This document shows positions 48,137 through 62,667 of a stretch of DNA of 64,000 nt, in pieces. This stretch comes from Paraburkholderia kirstenboschensis (GTDB lineage: Bacteria > Pseudomonadota > Gammaproteobacteria > Burkholderiales > Burkholderiaceae): contig NZ_CAJHCR010000001.1 in assembly GCF_904848585.1 (NCBI RefSeq), forward strand, positions 806,001 through 870,000, given 5' to 3'. How positions within the stretch are numbered: the first letter of the stretch is position 1; each line of letters begins with the position of its first letter. The notes under the pieces are model-generated. The model had not been told where the DNA came from. It saw nothing but the letters and a program-made list of their open reading frames with translations, and did not search any database. The translations under genes were made by a program, and so were the position numbers.

Positions 48137-49843
48137 CTAGCTCGCCGCGTGCTCGACGATCAGCTGCACGCGCGAGACGCCGTTCCACGTGTCGCTCGCA
48201 AGCCGGTAAGCCACCGTGGTGCGCGCGGGCAGCGTGTCGGTGTGATTGAACCAGATCGCGTTGAAGCGCTGGCGGCCGCGCATCAGTTGCAGCTTCAGGT
48301 GCTTGTCCTTCACGAGAGCCTGCGACGCGACGTCGAATTCGCCCGAAAACACCGGCGCCGGAAACCCTTGGCCCCAGACGGCGGCGTCGAGCATTTCGAC
48401 GAATTGCGGCGTGAAGTACGCGTCTTCCAGTTCGCCGTCGGTTTCGACGGTGCGCGAGAGCGCGTCGTCGGTGAGCCACTCGCGGCCGACCGCTTCGAAC
48501 GCGGCCGTGAAGCGCGGCACGTCGGCGGCGGCGAGCGTCAAGCCCGCCGCCATCGCGTGGCCGCCGAATTTGACGATCATGCCGGGCTCGCGCTTCGAAA
48601 TCAGATCGAGCGCGTCGCGCAGATGGAAGCCCGCGATCGAGCGCCCCGAGCCTTTGACGAGCTGGCCGCTGTCGTCGGCGAGTGCGAACGTGAACGAAGG
48701 CCGGTGAAATTTCTCTTTCAGCCGTCCCGCCACGATGCCGATTACGCCCTGGTGCCAGGCCGGATTGAACAGCGTGATGGTGGCCGCGCCGTCTGGGTCG
48801 ATCGACGAGAGGTCGTCGAGCGCCTGTTGCTGCATGCCCGCTTCGATTTCGCGGCGCTCGCGGTTCATCGTGTCGAGCTGTTGGGCGAGTTCCCACGCGC
48901 GGCCGACGTCGTCGGTCGTCAGGCATTCGATACCGAGCGACATATCCGACAGGCGTCCCGCCGCATTCAGCCGCGGGCCGAGCGCGAAGCCGAGGTCGAA
49001 GCCGGACGCGTTGCGGGCGTCGCGCGCGGCGGCGCGAAAGAGGGCGGCGATGCCAGGCTGCATCTTGCCTTTGCGGATGCGTTGCAAACCTTGCGCGACC
49101 AGCACGCGGTTGTTGCCGTCGAGTTTCACGACGTCCGCGACGGTGCCGAGCGCGACGAGATCCAGCAGGCCGTCAAGGCGCGGCTCCGGGAAATCGTCGC
49201 TGAACGCGCCGCGGCGGCGCAATTCGGCGCGCAACGCGAGCAGCACGTAAAACATCACGCCGACACCCGCGATGCACTTGCTCGGAAACTCGCAGCCCGG
49301 CTGGTTCGGATTGACGATCGCGCGGGCAGCGGGCAACTGGTCACCGGGCAGATGGTGATCGGTGACGAGCACGTCGATCCCAAGAGCGTTGGCTGCCTCG
49401 ACGCCGTCCACGCTCGCGATGCCATTGTCGACCGTAAGCAGCAGGTCGGGCTTTCCCGATGCGTTGCGCGCGGCCAGCGCGACGATCTCGGGCGTGAGGC
49501 CGTAGCCGTATTCGAAGCGGTTCGGGACCAGATAGTCGATCTGACCGCCGAACATGCGCAGCCCGCGCACCGCGACCGCGCACGCGGTGGCGCCGTCGCA
49601 ATCGTAGTCGGCCACGACCAGCATGCGATGCTTTTGCTGGATCGCGTCGGCGAGCAGCGCGGCAGCGTCTTCGCAGCCTTTCAGCGCGGCGGGCGGCACG
49701 AGGCGCGCGAGTCCGGTTTCGATTTCATCGGGCAGGCACACGCCGCGCGCCGCATACAGGCGCGCGAGTACCGGATGCAGGCCGTGGCGCACGAGAATTT
49801 CGGCGTCGACAGGAGAACAGGCGCGCGTAACGATTCGGGTCAT
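48137..49843 (-). CDS. recJ: single-stranded-DNA-specific 5'-3' exonuclease RecJ
   Basis: A 568-residue DHH-family nuclease. The phosphoesterase motifs are VADYDCDGATA near residue 80, the DHH triad in VTDHHLPGDQLP near 140, and GGHAMAAGLTL of the DHHA1 domain near 390. It degrades single strands from the 5' end in RecFOR recombination, mismatch repair and base excision repair. The ATG at 49843 (MTRIVTRACSPVDAEIL) is family-like; the Arg/Pro-rich upstream stretch is not. It follows rpfE on the same strand. Confidence 0.95.
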   Translation of the reverse strand: MTRIVTRACSPVDAEILVRHGLHPVLARLYAARGVCLPDEIETGLARLVPPAALKGCEDAAALLADAIQQKHRMLVVADYDCDGATACAVAVRGLRMFGGQIDYLVPNRFEYGYGLTPEIVALAARNASGKPDLLLTVDNGIASVDGVEAANALGIDVLVTDHHLPGDQLPAARAIVNPNQPGCEFPSKCIAGVGVMFYVLLALRAELRRRGAFSDDFPEPRLDGLLDLVALGTVADVVKLDGNNRVLVAQGLQRIRKGKMQPGIAALFRAAARDARNASGFDLGFALGPRLNAAGRLSDMSLGIECLTTDDVGRAWELAQQLDTMNRERREIEAGMQQQALDDLSSIDPDGAATITLFNPAWHQGVIGIVAGRLKEKFHRPSFTFALADDSGQLVKGSGRSIAGFHLRDALDLISKREPGMIVKFGGHAMAAGLTLAAADVPRFTAAFEAVGREWLTDDALSRTVETDGELEDAYFTPQFVEMLDAAVWGQGFPAPVFSGEFDVASQALVKDKHLKLQLMRGRQRFNAIWFNHTDTLPARTTVAYRLASDTWNGVSRVQLIVEHAAS

Positions 49844-49892
49844 TCTGAAAGGCCGTCTGTATGGTCGTCGGTATGGTCGGTCATGCAATCGA

Positions 49893-51128
49893 TCATTCGA
49901 TGAAAAGCGAGGCGAGCAGGCGCCGTCGCCAGAATTTGCGCAAATCGCCGCGCGTGATGCTGAGCGTGACGGAGCCGGTGTCGCCGCACAAGGTCAGGCC
50001 GAGCTCGGCAAGTGCACCGGATTGCAGCGCTTCGAGCGCCGGTTCGAACCAGTCGCCTTGCAGCGCCGCGAAGGCCGCGTTCCAGCGCGCCCAGTCCTGT
50101 TCGATGTACGGCGCGGAGAACGGGTCGAGTTCCACGAGTGTGGTGTTTCGCGCGTGCGCCGCGGTGTGCCGCTCATCGTTCGCGGCATCGCTCGAACGGG
50201 TTGTGGTTTCGCCGCCTACGTTGGCACCGCGGCGCTCTGCCAGCGACGACAGCGCCGCGAACGAAGCGGGCGGCGCGCCGACTGGCACGCCGGCTGTAAG
50301 TGCAAGGCCGCGCGTCGCGGCGGCGTCTGAAAAAACGCGCGAGAACGGGCTGCGCACAGGCCGCGCCGCGCCTTGCGCGTGAAACCAGATGGAGTTGACG
50401 GCGGGCAGGCCGCGCGCCTCGCGCGCTTCGTTCACGGGGTGCTCGAACCAGGCCATCTGCACTTCGTTCTGCAGCTTCATCCATGCACGCGAACGCTCGC
50501 CGGAATGCGCTTCGTGCGGCAACCAGATTTCGATGTTGCGGCCGCTCGCGCGCAACGGCGATGCACCGGCCAGCGTGCCGAAGCCGTCGCCCGACAGGTA
50601 CCAGCGCGCGGGCTTCGGCGCCTCGATGCGCACGCCGAGTTCTTCGATCAGAGGCCGGGCCACCGCGAGCAGCGCGCTCGCTTCGTCATCGGACAGATCG
50701 AGCGACGCCGGGTCGATCAGCACCAGATGGTCATGCGCGATGCGCACGTGCACCGGCTGCACGCAGGCCCACGTGGCGTCGCCGGGCTCTCCGCCGTCGG
50801 CGCGCAGCATGTAGGGCGCGAGCGGGGCTTCGTCGGCTGCTGCCGCGCCGCTTGCGCCACTGCCGCTCGGCGCGCCTGGCGCGCCCGCCACGCCTGTCGA
50901 GGTGGCCGAGGTGGCCGCGGTGGCCGATAGCGCGCCGAACTGACGCGCGATCCACCGTTCGTGCGGCAGCGTGCGCTGGAAATCCTCGCCGATTACGCGC
51001 TCAACGAGCGTCGCACGCGCGACCAGTCGGTCGAGGGCGGGGCTGCGGATGTCGTGTAGGGCGGTGGAGGCCTCGGCCGCGGCGGGCAGCGCGAAAGGAA
51101 GCAGAAGATGGAGGCGGTCGGCGTGCAT
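49893..51128 (-). CDS. rpfE: RpfE-type regulatory protein (phosphoglycerate mutase-related)
   Basis: A 411-residue protein starting MHADRLHLLLPFALP (an ATG four codons upstream is also possible). It resembles the RpfE family, whose members share weak similarity with cofactor-independent phosphoglycerate mutase; conserved pieces are ARWYLSGDGFG, EIWLPHEAHSGERSRAWMKLQNEVQMAWFEHPVN and NSIWFHAQG. An Ala/Gly/Ser-rich insert at about 70-105 is low complexity. In Xanthomonas rpfE lies in the quorum-sensing rpf region near recJ; the biochemical role is unknown. Here no rpfF or rpfC accompanies it. Confidence 0.78.
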   Translation of the reverse strand: MHADRLHLLLPFALPAAAEASTALHDIRSPALDRLVARATLVERVIGEDFQRTLPHERWIARQFGALSATAATSATSTGVAGAPGAPSGSGASGAAAADEAPLAPYMLRADGGEPGDATWACVQPVHVRIAHDHLVLIDPASLDLSDDEASALLAVARPLIEELGVRIEAPKPARWYLSGDGFGTLAGASPLRASGRNIEIWLPHEAHSGERSRAWMKLQNEVQMAWFEHPVNEAREARGLPAVNSIWFHAQGAARPVRSPFSRVFSDAAATRGLALTAGVPVGAPPASFAALSSLAERRGANVGGETTTRSSDAANDERHTAAHARNTTLVELDPFSAPYIEQDWARWNAAFAALQGDWFEPALEALQSGALAELGLTLCGDTGSVTLSITRGDLRKFWRRRLLASLFIE

Positions 51129-51562
51129 GATGCTGCGCATTGTAGGGCAAAGCGCGCTGCGGTTTCGATAGGCACGGCCGGTTGGCGCGGGTCGGCAATG
51201 GGTCGCCGCCTTCGCGGCAGTTCCGCCGGGCAGTCCGCGCAGCGGTCCCCCAGCAGTCTCCCCAGCGGTCCCGCTAGCCGTCCCGTCGGCAGTCCGTTTA
51301 TGCGGCGGCGCGGCATTGTATGGCAAACTTCGCGCTTGGTTGACGGTGGCGGCATCGGCAATGCGGGGCGGGTTTGCGCCGCAACGTCGGACCGGAACCA
51401 TCCGGATTGCCGCGACACCAATGATCAGGACACTCGGGCCGCATTCGCGACGCGAAGGCAGGCGCAACGGCAGGCATATGGCCGACGCATCGCCGGACAC
51501 ATCGCCAGATGCAAGACACCGCACGGGGCTCGGGTAGCCGAAGAACGCAGAAAAGGACTCGC
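51129..51562. other. divergent gap between rpfE and lolC
   Basis: The 434 bases contain no supported gene. Two similar segments, GCATTGTAGGGCAAAG (51138 region) and GCATTGTATGGCAAAC (51314 region), lie about 175 bases apart; on the minus strand each gives TTTGCC-N-TACAATGC, with TACAAT as a good -10 box. The sequence between has CAGCGGTCCC/CAGCAGTCTCC-type short repeats (about 51235-51290). Confidence 0.6.
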
Positions 51563-52816
51563 TTGAAATTTCCCTACGAATGGCAGATCGGCTGGCGCTA
51601 CACCCGCGCCGGCAAACGCACGACCGGCAACGGCTTTATCTCCTTCATCGCGCTGGTTTCGATGTCGGGCATCGCGCTCGGCGTGGCCGCGCTGATCGTG
51701 GTGCTGTCGGTAATGAACGGCTTCCAGAAAGAAGTGCGCGACCGCATGCTGTCGGTGCTCGCGCACGTCGAAATCTTTTCGCCGACCGGGTCGATGCCTA
51801 ACTGGCAACTCACGGCCCAGGAAGCGCGTCAGAACAAGGAAGTGATCGGCGCCGCGCCTTATGTGGAAGCGCAGGCGCTGCTCACGCGCCAGGACGCAGT
51901 CAGCGGCGTCGCGTTGCGCGGCGTGGAGCCTACGCTCGAGCCGCAGGTGTCCGACATCGGCAAGGAGATGAAAGGCGGCAAGCTCACCGATCTCGTGCCC
52001 GGCGACTTCGGCATCGTGCTGGGCGCGGACCTCGCGACCAATCTCGGCGTGGCCGTCAACGACAAGATCACGCTGGTCGCGCCCGAAGGCACCATTACGC
52101 CGGCCGGCATGCTGCCGCGCCTGAAGCAGTTCACGGTGGTGGGCATCTTCGAGTCGGGGCATTACGAGTACGACAGCACGCTAGCGCTGATCAATATCAA
52201 GGACGCTCAGGCGCTGTTCCGGCTGCCCGCGCCGACCGGCGTGCGGCTGCGTCTGACCGACATGCAGCGCGCGCCGGAAGTCGCGCATCAGCTTGCGCGC
52301 AGTCTGTCTGGCGACCTGTATATCCGCGACTGGACGCAGCAGAACAAGACCTGGTTCTCGGCGGTGCAGATCGAAAAACGCATGATGTTCATCATTCTCA
52401 CGCTGATCATCGCGGTCGCGGCGTTCAATCTCGTGTCGTCCCTCGTGATGACGGTGACCAACAAGCAGGCCGACATCGCGATTCTGCGCACGCTCGGCGC
52501 GCAGCCCGGTTCGATCATGAAGATTTTCGTCGTGCAGGGCGTGACGATCGGCTTTATCGGCACGGCAACCGGCGTTGCGCTGGGCTGCCTGATCGCGTGG
52601 AGCATTCCATGGCTCGTGCCGATGATCGAGCATATGATCGGCGTGCAGTTCTTGCCGCCGTCGGTGTATTTCATCAGCGAGCTGCCGTCCGAACTGATTC
52701 CCGCCGACGTCGCGCGAATCGGCATCATCGCGTTCCTGATGTCGGCGGTGGCGACGCTTTACCCAAGCTGGCGCGGTGCCAAAGTTCGTCCGGCGGAGGC
52801 GCTGCGCTATGAATGA
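51563..52816 (+). CDS. lolC: lipoprotein-releasing ABC transporter permease LolC/E
   Basis: A 417-residue inner-membrane permease. I use the TTG at 51563, read as [17 protein letters not shown], since AAGGA stands at the right distance and the family starts this way; ATG 51509 would add an Arg-rich stretch. Four membrane segments lie at about 24-48, 272-300, 318-345 and 380-402, with a periplasmic MacB_PCD-type domain between the first two. With LolD it extracts outer-membrane lipoproteins from the inner membrane to LolA. Overlaps lolD by 8 bases. Confidence 0.95.
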   Translation: MKFPYEWQIGWRYTRAGKRTTGNGFISFIALVSMSGIALGVAALIVVLSVMNGFQKEVRDRMLSVLAHVEIFSPTGSMPNWQLTAQEARQNKEVIGAAPYVEAQALLTRQDAVSGVALRGVEPTLEPQVSDIGKEMKGGKLTDLVPGDFGIVLGADLATNLGVAVNDKITLVAPEGTITPAGMLPRLKQFTVVGIFESGHYEYDSTLALINIKDAQALFRLPAPTGVRLRLTDMQRAPEVAHQLARSLSGDLYIRDWTQQNKTWFSAVQIEKRMMFIILTLIIAVAAFNLVSSLVMTVTNKQADIAILRTLGAQPGSIMKIFVVQGVTIGFIGTATGVALGCLIAWSIPWLVPMIEHMIGVQFLPPSVYFISELPSELIPADVARIGIIAFLMSAVATLYPSWRGAKVRPAEALRYE

Positions 52817-53552
52817 CCGTTCAGCAACTCTACCCATGGCCGCTCAGGAACTGACGCCGCATCCCTACGTGCTGGAAGCGACCGGCATTTCGAAGTCGTT
52901 CGTGCAGGGCGGTCTGAATGTGCAGGTGCTCAACAACGCCGAACTGAGCGTGCGGCGCGGCGAGAAACTCGCGATTGTCGGCGCGTCCGGTTCCGGCAAG
53001 AGCACGCTGCTGCATGTGCTCGGCGGCTTGGACGATCCAAGCGCCGGCCACGTCTCGGTGATGGGCAAGCCGTTCACGAAGCTCTCCGAACGCGAACGCA
53101 ACGACTTGCGCAATCGCGCGCTCGGTTTCGTGTACCAATTCCATCATCTGCTGCCGGAGTTTTCCGCACTCGATAACGTCGCAATGCCGTTGCGGATCCG
53201 CCGCATGACGACCGAAGCGTCGCGCCGCGAAGCGCTCGCGGTGCTGGAGCGCGTCGGCATGGCGCATCGCGCGAAACATCGGCCGGGCGAGCTATCGGGC
53301 GGCGAGCGTCAGCGTGTGGCGATTGCGCGGGCGCTGGTCACGAAGCCGGCATGCGTGCTCGCCGACGAACCCACCGGCAATCTTGACGGCGGCACTGCGG
53401 ACACGGTCTTCAATCTGATGCTCGAACTGTCCCGAACGCTCGAAACGAGTTTCGTGATCGTCACTCACGACCCCGAACTGGCCGGGCGGTGCGACCGCAT
53501 CATGCGGCTGCGCGAAGGGATTTTGCATGAGGAGCCGCCGGTTCCGGTGTGA
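52809..53552 (+). CDS. lolD: lipoprotein-releasing ABC transporter ATPase LolD
   Basis: A 247-residue ATPase. The ATG at 52809 lies inside the end of lolC (ATGAATGA), so the two are translationally coupled. Walker [10 protein letters not shown] is at about 60-68, the Q-loop in [19 protein letters not shown], the signature LSGGERQR near 160, and Walker [12 protein letters not shown] near 180. LolD powers lipoprotein release. No separate lolE follows, so the permease may act as a homodimer, as in other species with a single lolC/E gene. Confidence 0.96.
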   Translation: MNDRSATLPMAAQELTPHPYVLEATGISKSFVQGGLNVQVLNNAELSVRRGEKLAIVGASGSGKSTLLHVLGGLDDPSAGHVSVMGKPFTKLSERERNDLRNRALGFVYQFHHLLPEFSALDNVAMPLRIRRMTTEASRREALAVLERVGMAHRAKHRPGELSGGERQRVAIARALVTKPACVLADEPTGNLDGGTADTVFNLMLELSRTLETSFVIVTHDPELAGRCDRIMRLREGILHEEPPVPV

Positions 53553-53629
53553 CGGCGGCGAAGCGGCATAGACCTTGAAATGGCTCGGCGTGGCCGCGTG
53601 GTTAGCCGCGCTGCAAATGTCGATGCCGG

Positions 53630-53674
53630 CCGCTTGAGCCGTTTGAGCCGCTCAATCCGCTCAATCCGCTTTGT
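53630..53674 (+). repeat. 9-bp tandem repeat between lolD and the TatD gene
   Basis: Five consecutive 9-base units: CCGCTTGAG, CCGTTTGAG, CCGCTCAAT, CCGCTCAAT, CCGCTTTGT. They end 14 bases before the ATG of the next gene, so copy number would alter its leader. Confidence 0.75.
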
Positions 53675-53688
53675 CAGCGAGGCAACTC

Positions 53689-54477
53689 ATGTGGATCGAT
53701 ACGCACTGCCATCTCGACGCTTCCGAATTCGACGCCGACCGCGAGCACGTCGCGGCCGCGGCGAAGAGCGCGGGTGTGGGGCGTATCGTCATTCCCGCCA
53801 TCGGCCGGCAGAACTTCGCGGCCGTGCGCGAGCTGGCGCACCGCTTCGACGGCGGCGCATATGCTCTCGGCATTCATCCGCTCTTCACGCCATCCGCGCA
53901 GGAACACGACCTTGAACTGCTGCGCGCGGAAATCGAGGCGAGCCTCGACGACCCGCGTTTCGTCGGCATCGGCGAGATCGGTCTGGATTATTTCGTCGAC
54001 GGCCTCGACGACGCCCGCCAGCAATTCTTCTACAACGGTCAACTTCAGATCGCGCGCGAATTCGATCTGCCGGTGATCTGCCATGTGCGTAAATCGCAGG
54101 ATCAGGTCATCAAAGGCTTGCGCCGGCATCAGATTCACCGCGGCATCGCGCATGCATTCAATGGCAGCTTCCAGCAGGCGCAGGCGTATATCGACCAGGG
54201 CATGCATCTCGGCTTCGGCGGCAATCTGACGTTCGAGCGCGCGCGGCAGATTCGCCGGCTTGCAGAGCAGTTGCCGTTCGACGCGCTCGTGGTCGAGACC
54301 GACGCGCCGGACATTGCGCCTTCGTGGATTTACAAGCAGCGCAACTCGCCCGAGCAGATTCCAGCCATCGGCGCGGGCCTCGCGCAATTGCGCGGCATGG
54401 CGGTGGACGAAGCCGCCCTAGGCACAACGGCTAACGCGCTCGCCGCGCTGCCGCGTCTCGCGCTTTCCTCTGCATAA
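53689..54477 (+). CDS. TatD family metal-dependent DNase
   Basis: A 262-residue TIM-barrel hydrolase. DTHCHLD at the N-terminus supplies metal ligands H6 and H8, GIGEIGLDYF near residue 100 the central glutamate, ICHVRKS near 125 and HAFNGS near 150 further histidines, and VVETDAPDIAP near 205 the last aspartate. The family has 3'-5' exonuclease or deoxyribonuclease activity used in DNA repair or degradation. It is likely transcribed with lolCD. The paralogue (TatD, YcfH or YjjV) cannot be decided. Confidence 0.92.
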   Translation: MWIDTHCHLDASEFDADREHVAAAAKSAGVGRIVIPAIGRQNFAAVRELAHRFDGGAYALGIHPLFTPSAQEHDLELLRAEIEASLDDPRFVGIGEIGLDYFVDGLDDARQQFFYNGQLQIAREFDLPVICHVRKSQDQVIKGLRRHQIHRGIAHAFNGSFQQAQAYIDQGMHLGFGGNLTFERARQIRRLAEQLPFDALVVETDAPDIAPSWIYKQRNSPEQIPAIGAGLAQLRGMAVDEAALGTTANALAALPRLALSSA

Positions 54478-54600
54478 TCGGTTTCGTTGATTTTCGAGTG
54501 GTTCGCGCCGGGCGAGACCCACGTCCGGCGGCATGCTTGCGCGTTGCGCCGTGCGTTGCTTCGTCTCGTCCGCGTACAGCCGGTGCGGGGCGGAGGGCGG

Positions 54601-57360
54601 ATGCGTGCATGGTGGTGTGGATTTGCGTTGGGCGTCGTCTGGCTCCAGCGGCAGGCGGCGTTGCCCGGTTGGGGCGGCTGGTGCGCGGTGGTGTCGTTGG
54701 GCTGCGCCGCGTCGGCTGTCGCAGTGTGGGCCTTGCGTGGGCGTGCTCACATTGCAGATCACGAGCACAGGGCGTCTTCCAGCTGGCCGTTTCGACGGTT
54801 GCGCTCATTCGCCGGCTGGGGTGCGCTCTCATGCGCGGCATGCTGCGTCGGCTTCGGCTATGCGGCGTGGCGTGCCGAAGCACGGCTTGCGGCGAGCCTG
54901 CCGGTTGCGTGGGAAGGCCGCGACATCGAGGTGACCGGCTACATCAAAGGTTTGCCCACGCGCGACGATAAGGGCGTTCGCTTTCTTTTCGATGTGGAGT
55001 CGGCCGACGCGCTCGCCGTTGAGTCGGCACCACGCGAGCCGGTGAGGTTTCCGCACGTCGTCCAGTTGACATGGATCGCCGACGAAGCACCGCCGCCGCC
55101 GCTCGAGCCCGGCGAACGGTGGCGTCTGCGCGTGCGTCTGAAACGGCCGCATGGCAATGCGAACTTTGGCGTGCGTGACGCGGAAGCCGCGTTGCTTGCG
55201 CGGAACGTGCGGGCCACCGGATATGTGAGCGCGGCGGCGCAGGCGGTGCGGTTGCGTCCGGAAGCGCGCGGCGTCGGCGTGACGGTGGACCGCTGGCGCG
55301 CGGCGCTGCGTGCGCGGATCGACGCGGTGCTCGCGGACGCGCCGCATCGCGGCATCGTCGTCGCGCTGGCGATCGGCGCACAGGACGAAGTGAGCGCCGC
55401 CGACTGGCAATTGATGCGCGCCACGGGCACGAGTCATCTGGTGGCGATCTCGGGATTGCATATCGGCTTTGCCGCGGGGCTCGCGGCCTGGCTTTGCGGA
55501 GCGTGGTGGCGACGCTCGGGTTTGATCGGCCGCAACTGGCCGCTGCACGTTCCCGCGCAATTCGTCGCGGTAACTGGCGGCGCGATCTTCGCCGCGTTGC
55601 ATGCTGCGTTGGCCGGCTTCAACGTACCCGCGCAGCGCGCGCTGTGGATGGCCGGCGTCGTTGCGCTCGCCTACCTGAGCGGGCGCAATGTACCGCGCTC
55701 GGCCGTGCTCGCGTCGGCGCTCGGGCTCGTGTTGCTGATCGATCCGTGGGCGGTTGTTTCGGCGGGATTCTGGTTGTCGTTCTGCGCGGTGGCGGCGATT
55801 CTTTTCGCCACGTCGGGGCGGCCTCGGGTGCAGAACCACGAACAGCGCACGCACGAGACGGACGAACAGGGCGGCGCGCCCGGCCAATTGTCACGCCTGC
55901 GTGCCGCTGCCGTGAACCGCATTCGCGCTTTCGGTGAACGGCTGCACGGCGCCGCGCATGTTCAGTTTGCTGTCACCGTCGCGCTCGCGCCGTTGACCAT
56001 CTACTGGTTCGCGCAGATACCATTGGTCGGGCCGCTCGCGAACTCGTTTGCGATTCCGTGGGTAAGCCTGCTCGTCACGCCGTCGGTGCTGGCAGGCGTC
56101 GTGTTGCCCGCGCCGCTTGATGCCTACGCGTTTCGTACGGCGCACGCGCTGCTCGATGTCATGGTTGGCAGATTGCAGTGGCTGTCCGGGCCGAGGTGGG
56201 CGCTGTGGTGGTTGCCGCAGCCGGACGGATGGGCGCTCGCCGCCGCCGCGACCGGCGTGCTTTGGTGTCTCGCGCCGCGCGGCTGGCCGCTGCGCTGGGC
56301 GGCGCCGCTCGCGTGGTTGCCGTTGCTCGCGCCAGCGCCGTCCGGGCCGCCCCACGGCAGCTTCCGGCTGACCGCGCTGGACGTTGGGCAAGGCACGTCG
56401 GTGCTGGTCGAGACGGCGCATCATGTGCTGCTGTTCGATACGGGGCCGGGCCCGGAGTCCACATACGCGGGCGAGCGAGTCGTCGTGCCGTATCTTCAGG
56501 CGCACGGCGTCAACGTCCTGGATACGCTGATTGTCAGCCACGCAGATTCCGATCACTCGGGCGGCGCGCCGGCCGTGCTGGATGCAATCGAAGTCCGTCA
56601 GATGGTCGCCGCTCTCGCGCCGGCCAATGCGCTATGGGCGAATGCGCGGCAACGGGGCGCGCAGACGCTGCCCTGTGCTGCGGGACAGCGCTGGCAGTGG
56701 GACGGTGTCGAATTCTCGATGCTCTGGCCTGACGCCGGGCCGCTACAAGGCAAACCGAACGCGCATTGCTGCGTGCTGCGCGTGAGCACGTTGCCGGGAG
56801 TAGTTGCGAAGTCAGGTGAGGGGAGTGGGGAGGGCGTGGGATTGGAGGGTATGGCGGGTGGCGTAGCGGATGGTGGAGCGATCAGCGCAGTGGAGCGTGC
56901 GCTGGAGGGGAGATCGCAAAACACGGCGGATCCGTCGGCCAGCGCGCCGGACGAGCAGGCGCAAGCCACAAGCCTTGCAGCGCTGCTGACCGCCGACATC
57001 GAGGCGCCAACTGAACGCGTGCTGTTGTCGCGCGATCGCGAGATGCTGCGTGCTCAGGTGCTGGTGGTCCCACACCATGGGAGCAAGACGTCGTCGACTG
57101 AGCCGTTCCTCGATTCTATCGACCCGCTCGTCGCGCTATTTCAGGTAGGCTATCGCAACCGGTTTCATCATCCCAGTGCGGGCGTGCTGGCGCGTTACTC
57201 GGCGCGGCATATTGAACTTGGACGCAGCGATGCGGATGGCGCAGTGCGCGTTCTCATCGACCCGGATTTCGCCGGGCGACGAGGCGCGCATGCGAGCGAT
57301 GCGGCGGTGACGGTCGAGCGTTATCGCGACACTCATCGGCGTTACTGGATGGATCGATGA
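54601..57360 (+). CDS. comEC: DNA internalization competence protein ComEC/Rec2
   Basis: A 919-residue polytopic membrane protein. The ATG at 54601 follows GGAGG; open frame upstream of it is not family-like. An N-terminal membrane and OB-fold part (about 1-200, ending RPHGNANFGVRDAEAALLA) is followed by the competence domain (about 235-540, ATGTSHLVAISGLHIGFAAGLA) and a metallo-beta-lactamase domain (from about 580, LDVGQGTSVLVET, HADSDHSGG, VVPHHGSKTSST). It forms the inner-membrane channel for incoming single-stranded DNA. A low-complexity insert of about 60 residues interrupts the C-terminal domain. Confidence 0.94.
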   Translation: MRAWWCGFALGVVWLQRQAALPGWGGWCAVVSLGCAASAVAVWALRGRAHIADHEHRASSSWPFRRLRSFAGWGALSCAACCVGFGYAAWRAEARLAASLPVAWEGRDIEVTGYIKGLPTRDDKGVRFLFDVESADALAVESAPREPVRFPHVVQLTWIADEAPPPPLEPGERWRLRVRLKRPHGNANFGVRDAEAALLARNVRATGYVSAAAQAVRLRPEARGVGVTVDRWRAALRARIDAVLADAPHRGIVVALAIGAQDEVSAADWQLMRATGTSHLVAISGLHIGFAAGLAAWLCGAWWRRSGLIGRNWPLHVPAQFVAVTGGAIFAALHAALAGFNVPAQRALWMAGVVALAYLSGRNVPRSAVLASALGLVLLIDPWAVVSAGFWLSFCAVAAILFATSGRPRVQNHEQRTHETDEQGGAPGQLSRLRAAAVNRIRAFGERLHGAAHVQFAVTVALAPLTIYWFAQIPLVGPLANSFAIPWVSLLVTPSVLAGVVLPAPLDAYAFRTAHALLDVMVGRLQWLSGPRWALWWLPQPDGWALAAAATGVLWCLAPRGWPLRWAAPLAWLPLLAPAPSGPPHGSFRLTALDVGQGTSVLVETAHHVLLFDTGPGPESTYAGERVVVPYLQAHGVNVLDTLIVSHADSDHSGGAPAVLDAIEVRQMVAALAPANALWANARQRGAQTLPCAAGQRWQWDGVEFSMLWPDAGPLQGKPNAHCCVLRVSTLPGVVAKSGEGSGEGVGLEGMAGGVADGGAISAVERALEGRSQNTADPSASAPDEQAQATSLAALLTADIEAPTERVLLSRDREMLRAQVLVVPHHGSKTSSTEPFLDSIDPLVALFQVGYRNRFHHPSAGVLARYSARHIELGRSDADGAVRVLIDPDFAGRRGAHASDAAVTVERYRDTHRRYWMDR

Positions 57361-57520
57361 ACGGATCGCCGGCTGCGGCTGCGCAGAATGGATGGGTCAC
57401 AAAAGAAGTACGGAAAGCAACGAACAAAACACCACAGCAAAGCAGCCATGGAGCAGGTGGGAAAGCGGAGCCTCTCAACGGGAACCGCATTGCAAACGTC
57501 ACGACGGAGCACCGGGACAA

Positions 57521-57560
57521 CACCAAGCAGCACCAAGCAGCACCAAGCAGCACCAAGCAG
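57521..57560. repeat. 10-bp tandem repeat before the hydrolase gene
   Basis: CACCAAGCAG occurs four times in exact tandem, followed by a partial copy CACCACACC. It lies in the 280-base gap after comEC, about 80 bases upstream of the next start. The rest of the gap shows no gene; two short direct GCAAACG-type words occur near 57490. Confidence 0.85.
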
Positions 57561-57640
57561 CACCACACCGCAACACTCAGCACCGCGAGACACCGCCAGG
57601 CTTCACCCGCCGCGAATAAACAGAACGGAGATAGCCGCAG

Positions 57641-61090
<3,450 letters not shown>

Positions 61091-61125
61091 TTCAGGTATT
61101 CGCCGCATGTCGGCTCGCGTCTTGA

Positions 61126-62571
<1,446 letters not shown>

Positions 62572-62638
62572 TTCGTCGTGATTGGACTGTTTCTAGCGCT
62601 GACCGATGAGCCGGTTTTTCTTCGTGTCTGATTGACCT

Positions 62639-62667
62639 CGCCGCCCTGCGTATAGCGCAGGGCGGCG
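62639..62667 (+). terminator. hairpin between eno and ftsB
   Basis: CGCCGCCCTGCG (62639-62650) and CGCAGGGCGGCG (62656-62667) form a perfect 12-bp stem around TATAG. The following CGTATTTATT is only moderately T-rich. It ends 21 bases before the ftsB ATG and could limit read-through from eno. Confidence 0.65.

Noticed and set aside
48041..49903. 620-codon open frame opposite recJ
   Set aside because: It is a shadow of recJ, whose DHH motifs are intact on the other strand.
57521..57560. Four regular repeats considered as a CRISPR array
   Set aside because: The units are contiguous 10-mers without spacers and no cas gene is nearby.
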